A DNA stretch of 64,000 bases from Nesterenkonia cremea. GTDB taxonomy: Bacteria; Actinomycetota; Actinomycetes; Actinomycetales; Micrococcaceae. The DNA is taken from contig NZ_BMIS01000010.1 in the NCBI RefSeq assembly GCF_014642675.1, positions 35,070-99,069 of the forward strand, written 5' to 3'. The position numbers were made by a program, and so were the translations under genes. The notes under the pieces were generated by a model, which had not been told where the DNA came from, searched no databases, and saw only the letters and a list, made by a program, of their open reading frames with translations. Positions 16,396 through 23,488 of this stretch are shown here, piece after piece (positions within the stretch are counted from its first letter, which is position 1; each line of letters opens with the position of its first letter).

Positions 16396-16710
16396 TCAGA
16401 GGGAGCCCTGCTCCTGGGTGCCGCGGGGCAGCGGGTGCATCCGAGTCACCGTGGGAGCGCCCTCCACCAGGCCGTCGATATCGGCCAGCAGAGTCTTCAC
16501 CGGCTCGCCCTCGCCGTGGGCGTCCAGCTCCTCCGCCGAAGACCACTTCTCGATCATGGTGACGGTGCCGTCCTCGGCGTCGTGGATGGAGTAGAGCTCG
16601 CAGCCGGATTCGGTGTGCACGGCCTCGATGCCGCGGCGCATGGCATCGGCGAGCTCCTGCTTCTTCCCGTCCTTGGGGTGGAAGACGGCGGTGACGATGA
16701 CGGCAGACAT
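16396..16710 (-). CDS. Antibiotic biosynthesis monooxygenase (ABM) domain protein
   Basis: A 104-residue single-domain dimeric alpha-beta barrel protein. It starts AVIVTAVFHPKDGKKQEL and contains ESGCELYSIHDAEDGTVTMIEKWSS, the ABM/YgiN pattern (central Trp after the acidic strand). Such proteins oxidise quinols or degrade small aromatics without a bound cofactor, but many are uncharacterised. It is probably a single gene; the next gene upstream is an exporter on the same strand, separated by a hairpin. Confidence 0.85.
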   Translation of the reverse strand: MSAVIVTAVFHPKDGKKQELADAMRRGIEAVHTESGCELYSIHDAEDGTVTMIEKWSSAEELDAHGEGEPVKTLLADIDGLVEGAPTVTRMHPLPRGTQEQGSL

Positions 16711-16735
16711 AGCGATCCTTCCGGTCAGACACGAT

Positions 16736-16767
16736 GAGCGGGAAGGACGAGATCGCCCTTCCCGCTC
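16736..16767 (-). terminator. Hairpin between exporter and monooxygenase genes
   Basis: GAGCGGGAAGG pairs perfectly with CCTTCCCGCTC (11 bp, 10-nt loop). It lies 75 bases past the exporter stop on the minus strand. There is no U-run, so it is only a possible terminator. Confidence 0.45.
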
Positions 16768-16841
16768 AGCCTATCGCGGCCGGATCAGCCGCCGACGCCG
16801 ACGGCCTCCGCCCGGCCGGGCTCAGATCTGCCGCCTCAGGA

Positions 16842-18437
16842 TCACTTCGCGGCGGCCGAGGCCTTCTCCCGGTCCCCGCGCAGCAGTACGAAGACGGTGG
16901 CCGCGGCCAGTGCCATGATGCCCGCGGCGATGCCGCTGGTCAGCTGGACGCCGTCCACGAAGGCCGACTGCGCGGCCGCCAGCAGCGCCTCGCCGGCCGC
17001 CGGTTCCAGATCCTGCGCGGCGGCGGTGGCCGTGCCCAGGGTCTCCGAGGCGCTGTCCAGGGCAGATCCGCTGACCCCCTCCAGTTCGGCGCTCTGCACA
17101 CCGGTGCGGTAGCCGAAGGTCAGCACGCTGCCCAGCACGGCGACGCCGAGGGCGCCGCCGAGCTCGTAGGCGGTCTCGGAGATGGCCGAGGCGGCGCCGG
17201 CCCGCTGCGGGGGAGCAGCGGTGAGGACGGCGTCGTTGGTCAGAGTCTCGGCCAGTCCCATGCCCAGCCCCAGCAGGGCGAAGGCGATGAGCACCAGCAG
17301 GATCCCGTCCGTCGTCGGCGTCTGGGTCAGCAGCACGAAGCCGGACATCGCGATCAGGATGCCGGCGCTGATCACGCCGCGCAGCGAGCAGCGCTTGGCG
17401 ATCGGGATGACCGCGAAGCTGGCCAGCACCGAGATCGCCAGGCCGGGCACCAGGGCCAGGCCGGCGTCGAAGGGGTTCATCCCATAGCCCAGCTGCAGCA
17501 GCTGAGAGAGGAAGAACAGCGAGCCCACCAGGGCGAAGACCAGCATGAAGTTCGCGGTGATCGCCGCGCGGAACCGGCGCACGGCGAAGAGGCTCAGGTC
17601 GATCAGCGGGTGGGTCAGGCGGCGCTGGCGCTGGACGAAGAGCACGCCGGCCAGCAGACCGATGACCAAGGAGGCCCAGCTGGTGGCCGCCAGTTCACCC
17701 TCGGCCAGCTTCTTGATGCCATAGACGCTCAGCAGCATGGCCGCCAGGGAGAGCAGCACGCTGAGCACGTCGATGCGGCCCGGATTGGGGTCCTTGGACT
17801 CGCTGATCAGCAGCGGCGCGCAGACCAGGATCAGCGCCATCACCGGCAGGTTGATCAGGAAGACCGAGCCCCAGAAGAAGCGCTCCAGGAGCAGGCCGCC
17901 CAGGATCGGGCCGAAGGCCGCACCGGCGGAGAAGGCCGAGGCCCAGACTGCCACGGCGATCATCCGCTGCCGCTGGTCGGGGAAGAGGTGGCGGATCAGC
18001 GAGAGCGTGGAGGGCATCAGGGTGGCACCGGCCACTCCCAGCAGGGCGCGGGCCAGGATCAGCATCTCCGCGGAGACGCTGAAGGCGGCCACTGCGGAGG
18101 CGGCGCCGAAGGCCGCCGAGCCGATCATCAGCAGACGACGCCGGCCCATCCGGTCGCCCAGCGAGCCCATGGTCACCAGGAGACCGGCGATCATGAACCC
18201 GTAGATGTCCACGATCCACAGCAGCTGGTTGCCGGTGGGGGAGAGGGCTTCGCTCAGGTACGGCACGGCGAAGCCCAGCACGGTCATATCGATGGAGATC
18301 AGCAGTACCGGCAGCACCAGGGTGGCCAGGCCCAGCCAGGGCTTGATGCCGGTGCGGCGCAGCGGCCGGTTCTGGTCGGCGTCGGGCGCAGACGCAGGGG
18401 TGGGCTGTTCGACAGAGTCGACGAACTGGGAGGACAT
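16842..18437 (-). CDS. DHA2-family MFS drug exporter (14-helix, QacA/LfrA-like)
   Basis: A 531-residue MFS protein with about 14 helices. Motif A is GSLGDRMGRRR in the loop after helix 2, and motif C-like GVAGATLMPSTLSLI follows. The pattern SIDMTVLGFAVPYLSEAL in helix 1 is that of QacA/EmrB/LfrA exporters, which expel cationic drugs or dyes by proton antiport. A C-terminal periplasmic loop (about residues 430-490) is Ala/Glu rich. No regulator gene adjoins it, yet a 22-bp dyad lies over its probable -10. A second exporter of the same family is at 58412-59953. Confidence 0.9.
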   Translation of the reverse strand: MSSQFVDSVEQPTPASAPDADQNRPLRRTGIKPWLGLATLVLPVLLISIDMTVLGFAVPYLSEALSPTGNQLLWIVDIYGFMIAGLLVTMGSLGDRMGRRRLLMIGSAAFGAASAVAAFSVSAEMLILARALLGVAGATLMPSTLSLIRHLFPDQRQRMIAVAVWASAFSAGAAFGPILGGLLLERFFWGSVFLINLPVMALILVCAPLLISESKDPNPGRIDVLSVLLSLAAMLLSVYGIKKLAEGELAATSWASLVIGLLAGVLFVQRQRRLTHPLIDLSLFAVRRFRAAITANFMLVFALVGSLFFLSQLLQLGYGMNPFDAGLALVPGLAISVLASFAVIPIAKRCSLRGVISAGILIAMSGFVLLTQTPTTDGILLVLIAFALLGLGMGLAETLTNDAVLTAAPPQRAGAASAISETAYELGGALGVAVLGSVLTFGYRTGVQSAELEGVSGSALDSASETLGTATAAAQDLEPAAGEALLAAAQSAFVDGVQLTSGIAAGIMALAAATVFVLLRGDREKASAAAK

Positions 18438-18576
18438 CGTCCCCTCTACCTTTCTCGATCAGCTGCGCGGGACGGTGGGGCGCAGCGCATCCGAGGAGGA
18501 AAACCTGCTGCCTGGGGCATATCGGCAGCGAACCGTCCTGCCGGGAGATTCCCGGGTGTTCCCCAGCGTAGCACTC

Positions 18577-18598
18577 AAACTATACATGTGTAATGTTT
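18577..18598 (-). promoter_or_regulatory. 22-bp palindromic operator before the DHA2 exporter
   Basis: AAAC-N2-TACA-TG-TGTA-N2-GTTT is fully symmetric and covers TATAGT, a good minus-strand -10, about 140 bases before the exporter start. Size and position are typical of TetR- or MarR-type repression of an efflux pump. No such regulator is encoded beside it. Confidence 0.55.
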
Positions 18599-18623
18599 AG
18601 TGATGGAGGCCTCCGGATTGATG

Positions 18624-18661
18624 GAAACTACGTTTCATCGTCAGTGATATGGTATGAAACG
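18624..18661 (+). promoter_or_regulatory. Probable autoregulatory site and promoter of the RpiR gene
   Basis: GAAAC-TAC-GTTTC (18624-18636) is a small dyad. CGTTTCAT (18631-18638) is also inverted against ATGAAACG (18654-18661). TATGGT (18648-18653) is a fair -10, seven bases before the GTG start. The transcript would then be leaderless. Confidence 0.4.
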
Positions 18662-19458
18662 TGGCCGATGGCGACTCCTTCCTCCTCCAGCTGCGTTCCC
18701 AGCTCCCCGGGCTGAGGCCCGGGCATCAGCGCGTGCTCGGACTCTGCCTCGAAGACCCCGGCTTCGTGCTCAACGCCAATGCCCAACAGGTGGCCGCCCG
18801 GGCCGATGTCTCCGCGGCGACAGTGGTCCGCGCGGCCCGCGCGGCCGGCTTCACCGGGCTGCCGCATCTGCGCCTGGCGCTGGCCCGGTCCTCCGCAGCA
18901 GGAGAGGAGCCTGCGGCGCAGATCAGCCGGGCCGGATCACCCCAGGAGGTCATCGAGCTGATCAGTGCCAGCCACATCCGCAGCCTGCGGGCCGTCCGCT
19001 CCACACTGGAGACGACCGACATCGAGCGCGCCGGGACTCTGCTCACCGGAGCGCGCCGGGTGCTGCTCGTCGCCTCCGGCACCTCGCTGGCCGTGGCCGC
19101 CGACGCCGCCTTCCGCCTCACGCTCAACGGGATCACCGTCCAGCACTCGGCCGACAGCTACTCCGCAGTGCTGCTGGCCGGACAGCTCGACGCCGAGGAT
19201 GTGGTGATCGCGGTCAGCCACTCCGGGGAGACCCGCCAGACCCTGGAGACCGTCCAGGCCGCACAGGGCAGCGGGGCACAGATCATCGCGATCACCAGCT
19301 TCAGCAGCTCCACGCTGTCCAAGGTGGCCGATCTGCCGCTGGTGGCCATGGGGGTCTCGGAGGCCCAGCATCTGGTGGAGTCCTCCAGCCGGATCGCCCA
19401 TCTGGCCGTGGTGGACATGCTCTGCGCCGCACTGGCCCTGCCCGGAGGTGAACAGTGA
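18661..19458 (+). CDS. MurR/RpiR-family transcriptional regulator
   Basis: A 265-residue regulator: N-terminal HTH_6 domain (about residues 10-80, including ANAQQVAARADVSAATVVRAARAAGF) and a C-terminal SIS phosphosugar-binding domain (about 105-250, with VLLVASGTSLAVAADAAFR and VIAVSHSGETRQT). RpiR proteins sense phosphorylated sugars. The start is GTG 18661; there is no ribosome site and the -10 is very close, suggesting a leaderless mRNA. It overlaps the next gene by four bases, so it may control that transporter. Confidence 0.88.
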   Translation: MADGDSFLLQLRSQLPGLRPGHQRVLGLCLEDPGFVLNANAQQVAARADVSAATVVRAARAAGFTGLPHLRLALARSSAAGEEPAAQISRAGSPQEVIELISASHIRSLRAVRSTLETTDIERAGTLLTGARRVLLVASGTSLAVAADAAFRLTLNGITVQHSADSYSAVLLAGQLDAEDVVIAVSHSGETRQTLETVQAAQGSGAQIIAITSFSSSTLSKVADLPLVAMGVSEAQHLVESSSRIAHLAVVDMLCAALALPGGEQ

Positions 19459-20318
19459 GCACGCTGGCGCTGCTGATGGTCCTCGGCGCGTCCGTGGCCC
19501 ATGCGCTGTGGAACATCGCGGCCAAGAGCTCCAGCGGGGACACCACCGTGTTCGTCTGGATGTACTACACCGCCGGTGCCATGCTGTGCCTGCCGGTGGG
19601 GCTCACGCTGCTGGTCATGCGTGGGGACAGCTACGGCTGGGAGCTGCTCTATGCTGCGATGATCACCGCCCTGCTGCACATCACCTACGCCATGCTGCTG
19701 CAGACCGGCTATCGAAAGGCTGACCTGGGGGTGGTGTATCCGGTGGCCCGCGGAGTGGGCCCAGTGCTGACCATCGTGGTCGCCGTCGCGGTCTTGGGGG
19801 AGCGCCCGGAGACGTTGGCGCTGGTGGGCGGTCTGGTGATCATCGGCGGGATCCTGATCGTCACCGGGCGCCGGCTCTTCCAGAGGGCCTCCGGGTTGGG
19901 CGCCGGGCTGCTCTACGGCTCGGCCACCGGTGCGGCCATCGCCGCCTACACGCTGTGGGACAACTACTCGGTGAACGATCTGGCCATCGAGCCGATCCTC
20001 TACTTCGGGTTCAGCGGGGCGGTCCAGTGCCTGATCATGCTGCCCTGGGTGATCCGCAAGCGGGCGCTGATCAGGCCGACCTGGCGCTCCGACCGGCGAC
20101 AGGTCGGCATCATCGCGGCCCTGTCGCCGCTGGCCTATGTCCTGGTGCTCTACGCGATGACCACCACCTCGGTGGCGCTGGTGGCGCCGGTGCGCGAGTC
20201 CTCGATCGTCATCGGGGCGCTGCTGGCCTGGTGGCTGTTCAAGGAGCCGGATCCGGTGCGGCGCGTGGCCGGGGCGCTGGTGGTCGTCGTCGGGATCAGC
20301 CTGGTGGCGGTGAGCTGA
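19455..20318 (+). CDS. EamA/DMT-family transporter
   Basis: A 287-residue membrane protein with about ten helices in two EamA repeats. The ends of the repeats, VVYPVARGVGPVLTIVVAV and LVAPVRESSIVIGALLAWW, are the paired drug/metabolite-exporter motifs, each followed by a LxGxxxxxxG helix. Start GTG overlaps the regulator stop (GTGA). The substrate is unknown; partnership with an RpiR regulator hints at a metabolite linked to sugar phosphates. Confidence 0.88.
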   Translation: MSTLALLMVLGASVAHALWNIAAKSSSGDTTVFVWMYYTAGAMLCLPVGLTLLVMRGDSYGWELLYAAMITALLHITYAMLLQTGYRKADLGVVYPVARGVGPVLTIVVAVAVLGERPETLALVGGLVIIGGILIVTGRRLFQRASGLGAGLLYGSATGAAIAAYTLWDNYSVNDLAIEPILYFGFSGAVQCLIMLPWVIRKRALIRPTWRSDRRQVGIIAALSPLAYVLVLYAMTTTSVALVAPVRESSIVIGALLAWWLFKEPDPVRRVAGALVVVVGISLVAVS

Positions 20319-20330
20319 TCCAGCAGTTGT

Positions 20331-20391
20331 TTGGGCGAAGAGTTGCCGTCTCAGCGCCTCCGAGGCACTGAGACGGCAACTCTTCGCCCAA
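20331..20391 (+). terminator. 24-bp perfect-stem hairpin between DMT transporter and OYE genes
   Basis: Bases 20331-20354 pair perfectly with 20368-20391. The stem includes the strings TTGGGCGAAGAG and CTCTTCGCCCAA, around a 13-nt loop. It lies between convergent genes and is likely a bidirectional terminator, but has no T-run. Its left arm joins a 16-base string repeated at 40456-40472. Confidence 0.6.
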
Positions 20392-20421
20392 TCGACGTGA
20401 GGGGTGGAGGGTTCGAACCCT

Positions 20422-21498
20422 TCAGCCCTCGTAGAACGGGTAGTCGGTGTACCCGCGTTCACCGCCCACGTAGAAGGTGGCCGGGTTGGGCTCGTTCTCC
20501 GGAAGGATCTCCTGCCAGCGGCGGACCAGGTCCGGGTTGGCGATCACCGCGCGTCCGACGCCGACGGTCTCGGCCACCTCCTGCTCCACCAGGGAGATGG
20601 CCTCCTGGCGGGTGGTCTGTACGCCGAAGCCGGAGTTGGCGATCAGCGGGGTGCCGGAGACCTTCCGAATCATCTGGACCAGCTCGGAGGCCGGTTCCGC
20701 GTGGAGGATGTCGATGTGGGCCAGGTTCAGCGCAGCGAAGCCTTCGGCCATGGCGCGGTAGGTGGCCAGTGCGTCGTCGTAGTCCTCCTCCAGCGCGCCC
20801 TGGATGTTGTGCTGCGGGGAGAGCCGGATGCCGGTCTTGTCCGCGCCGATGGCCTCGGCCACTGCGGCGGCGATATCCACGGACAGCCGGGCGCGGTTCT
20901 CCGGCGTGCCGCCGTACTGATCGGTGCGCTCATTGGAGGCCGGGGCGGTGAACTCGTGGATCAGGTAGCCGTTGGCGCCGTGGATCTGCACACCGTCCAT
21001 GCCGGCGGCGATGGCGTTCTGGGCGCCGCGGACGAACTGCTGGATGGTCTCGGCGACCTCCTCAGTGGTCAGCGCATGTGGCACCGGATGCGGCTGTTTG
21101 CCCTCCGGGGTGCGGATCTCGCCGGGTGCCGCCAGAGCGCTGGGTGCGGTGACCCGGCCGGTGGTGGACAGCGTGGAGTGGCCGATGCGCCCGCCGTGCA
21201 TGATCTGCATGACGATCTTGCCGCCCTCGGCGTGGACCGCCTCGGTGACGCGCTTCCAGCCCTCGACGTGCTCTTCGGCCTCGATGCCGGGCTGGCCCAG
21301 CCAGGTGCGTCCCTCGCCCACGGGCCAGGTGCCCTCGGTGACGATCAGGCCCATGGAGGCGCGCTGGCGGTAGTACTCGACGACGTCGTCGGTGGGCACG
21401 CCGTTCTCATCGGAGCGGATGCGGGTCAGCGGCGCCATCACCAGACGGTTGGCCAGCTCGGTGGATCCCAGCGTGGTGGGGGAGAAGAGGGGGGTCAT
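20422..21498 (-). CDS. Old Yellow Enzyme family alkene reductase
   Basis: A 358-residue FMN-dependent TIM-barrel oxidoreductase. Visible: PLTRIRSDENGVPTDDVVEYYRQRAS, MQIMHGGRIGH, the substrate-binding His-Gly-Ala-Asn-Gly-Tyr segment VQIHGANGYLIHEF (catalytic Tyr), SNERTDQYGG and phosphate-binding VGRAVIANPDLV. Members reduce activated C=C bonds of enones or nitro esters with NAD(P)H. It is a single gene just upstream of the tRNA on the same strand. Confidence 0.93.
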   Translation of the reverse strand: MTPLFSPTTLGSTELANRLVMAPLTRIRSDENGVPTDDVVEYYRQRASMGLIVTEGTWPVGEGRTWLGQPGIEAEEHVEGWKRVTEAVHAEGGKIVMQIMHGGRIGHSTLSTTGRVTAPSALAAPGEIRTPEGKQPHPVPHALTTEEVAETIQQFVRGAQNAIAAGMDGVQIHGANGYLIHEFTAPASNERTDQYGGTPENRARLSVDIAAAVAEAIGADKTGIRLSPQHNIQGALEEDYDDALATYRAMAEGFAALNLAHIDILHAEPASELVQMIRKVSGTPLIANSGFGVQTTRQEAISLVEQEVAETVGVGRAVIANPDLVRRWQEILPENEPNPATFYVGGERGYTDYPFYEG

Positions 21499-21605
21499 GC
21501 AGATCCTTTCGCGGTCCTCGCGGACGAGTTGTTCCGTGGGGGAGAACCTGCAGCGCTGGCAGGGGATTCCTGGGTGATGGGAACGTCACATCGGCGACGG
21601 CGGTG

Positions 21606-21680
21606 GTCCCCCCGGCAGGATTCGAACCTGCGACACCCGCTTTAGGAGAGCGGTGCTCTATCCCCTGAGCTACGGAGGGA
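21606..21680 (-). tRNA. tRNA-Arg (anticodon CCU)
   Basis: The minus strand folds as a tRNA. Acceptor stem TCCCTCC pairs with GGGGGGA, the D arm contains AGCTCAGGGGATAGAGC, the anticodon loop is CTCCTAA giving anticodon CCT (reads AGG), and the T arm is GCAGGTTCGAATCCTGC. CCA is not encoded. AGG is a rare codon in such GC-rich genomes. Confidence 0.95.
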
Positions 21681-21744
21681 GGCATGTGCACTGCTAGGTG
21701 CGGTGCACCGGACCATCGTATCGTCACACGGCAGACTGGCCGAG

Positions 21745-22371
21745 TCAGCGCTGCCGCACCGAGGACTTCACGATGCTCATGATCACCGCGCCGATCACCG
21801 AACAGCCCACCAGGATCAGCAACACCCAGGAGGCCACGGTGAGGGTGGAGGAGATGGTCACCAGTCCGTCGTCGAGGGTCTCCATGGTCAGGATCCGGTC
21901 GATCAGGAAGTTCTCGGTGATGTCCAGGACGGCGAACAGCGCGGCGGCCGCCACCAGCACCCAGCGGAAGGCGCCGCGACGCATCACCAGTCCGGCCACG
22001 GCCCAGGTGGCCAGCCCGAAGGAGATGGGGAAGATGATCCCGGCGGTCTTATGCAGGAAGTTCAGCTGACCAGTGCCGGAATCGTCCATCACATTGCGCA
22101 GTCGGTCGATGTCGGCGGCGTCGTATCCCATCAGCCGCGCATCCGGCATGGAGAATCCGCCGGCGAAATAGGTCATCTGCGGCAGTGCGTAGAGGTGCAC
22201 ATAGATGAACATGAACACCGCGACGCCGAGCAGCGCGTAGACCAGCAGTTTGGGATTGGACGTGGTCCCCTCGGCCGCACGCTGGTTGGCCTCGGTGAGG
22301 AAGCCGTCACGGACAGTGGGGCGGGGCGGCTGGACGGGGTTGCCGCGTGACTTCTTGCGCCGTCTGGACAT
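21745..22371 (-). CDS. Conserved hypothetical membrane protein, four helices
   Basis: A 208-residue protein with a basic, Arg/Lys-rich N-terminus (SRRRKKSR), then hydrophobic segments near residues 42-62, 108-128, 133-150 and 174-200. The loop between helices 1 and 2 contains YFAGGFSMPDARLMGYDAADIDRL. The layout resembles small integral membrane proteins of unknown role in other bacteria. No motif assigns a function. It is 68 bp from the next minus-strand gene and may be co-transcribed with it. Confidence 0.75.
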   Translation of the reverse strand: MSRRRKKSRGNPVQPPRPTVRDGFLTEANQRAAEGTTSNPKLLVYALLGVAVFMFIYVHLYALPQMTYFAGGFSMPDARLMGYDAADIDRLRNVMDDSGTGQLNFLHKTAGIIFPISFGLATWAVAGLVMRRGAFRWVLVAAAALFAVLDITENFLIDRILTMETLDDGLVTISSTLTVASWVLLILVGCSVIGAVIMSIVKSSVRQR

Positions 22372-22439
22372 GGGGCCAGTCTCCCATGGCTGGCCTGAGT
22401 CGACTGCAGCCAGGAGCTGGGGTCCTCCTCAGGGACGCA

Positions 22440-23396
22440 TCACTGCGGGGCGGCCTGGCGCGGCGCCTTGGTGGTGAAGGAGATGGTGATCCAGGCGTGA
22501 GGATCATCAGCGTCCAGCCGGGCGCGGGCGGCGTCGCGGATGCGGTCCCAGTCCTCCAGTGGACGTGGGTCCTGGCCTGTGGGTACGTAGAACACCACGT
22601 CCACCGTCCGGGCCCGACCCTGCTGGGAGGCATAGACCCGGAAGTCGTCGAAGCCTTCAGCGGAGGTGATCTCCTGGGCTGCCCGCCAGGCATGATCCAG
22701 CAGCTCCGGCGGGGTGACCAACGAGATCTCCGCCAGGGAGCTGCGCAGCGTGGAGAACGGAACCGGCAGCAGCACCAAGGCGACCAGGGCCAGCACTGCC
22801 GGATCCACATAGGGCATGAGCCAGGCCAGATCCGTGCCGTCGAGGAGCATGCCGATCAGGAAGGCCACCAGCAGCGCGCCGGTGACTCCGCCGGCCATGA
22901 TCCAGCCCTTGACATCGATGGCTACGAAGCCGGAGGCGATCCGTCGGTTCGCGCGGTGCTCCACCACGGCGATCACCGTGCTGAGCGCGACCACTGCGGC
23001 GGCGTAGACCACCGCCGGGCCGAACTCCATCTCCCGGCCGCCGGAGAGCAGAGATTCCACCGCTTGGAAGAGCGCGTAGATGGTGACCGCCATCATCAGC
23101 AGTGCGTTGACGGCCAGCACGATGGGCTCGAAGTGCCAGAAACCCATGGTGAAGCGATCCTGGGTGCGCTGGGACAGCTCATTGGCCGCGGACTTCGCGA
23201 TCAGCCCTGCCACTGTGATGGAGATGATCGACATCACAGCGTCCACCAGGGAGAAGACCCCGTCGAACAGCACTGCGAAGGAACCTGATGTGATGCCGAA
23301 GCCGATGCCGAGTGCAGACACGGACAGAATTCCGGCCAGAGAGAGTTTCAGGGCCTGTTGCTCGGTGCGCATGAGGCCACTGTAGGGCCGTACCAT
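22440..23396 (-). CDS. Cation diffusion facilitator (CDF) family transporter
   Basis: About 318 residues with six helices. Helix II carries LFDGVFSLVDAVMS, where the two Asp residues form half of the metal site, and helix V carries AIDVKGWIMAGG in the equivalent place of the second pair. The C-terminal cytoplasmic domain (about residues 225-305) is the CDF dimerisation fold. It probably exports a divalent metal. ATG 23396 is used; ATG 23372 is an equal alternative and neither has a clear ribosome site. It is divergent from pcrA. Confidence 0.8.
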   Translation of the reverse strand: MVRPYSGLMRTEQQALKLSLAGILSVSALGIGFGITSGSFAVLFDGVFSLVDAVMSIISITVAGLIAKSAANELSQRTQDRFTMGFWHFEPIVLAVNALLMMAVTIYALFQAVESLLSGGREMEFGPAVVYAAAVVALSTVIAVVEHRANRRIASGFVAIDVKGWIMAGGVTGALLVAFLIGMLLDGTDLAWLMPYVDPAVLALVALVLLPVPFSTLRSSLAEISLVTPPELLDHAWRAAQEITSAEGFDDFRVYASQQGRARTVDVVFYVPTGQDPRPLEDWDRIRDAARARLDADDPHAWITISFTTKAPRQAAPQ

Positions 23397-23488
23397 CCTT
23401 GTGGGGCAGAGCCACGCTCACCGCAGCGGCCTGCGGAGGCCGCGGGCGGCGTCGTCGTGTCCCCGGCACCTCCTACACTGGTCGCATC

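Noticed and set aside
16734..18593. 619-residue plus-strand frame rich in Gln, Gly and His
   Set aside because: It is the mirror of the DHA2 exporter gene; composition is typical of antisense frames in GC-rich DNA.
21407..21727. Minus-strand frame through the tRNA with VAQGIEHRSPKAGVAGSNPAGG
   Set aside because: This is the well-known spurious translation of a tRNA gene.
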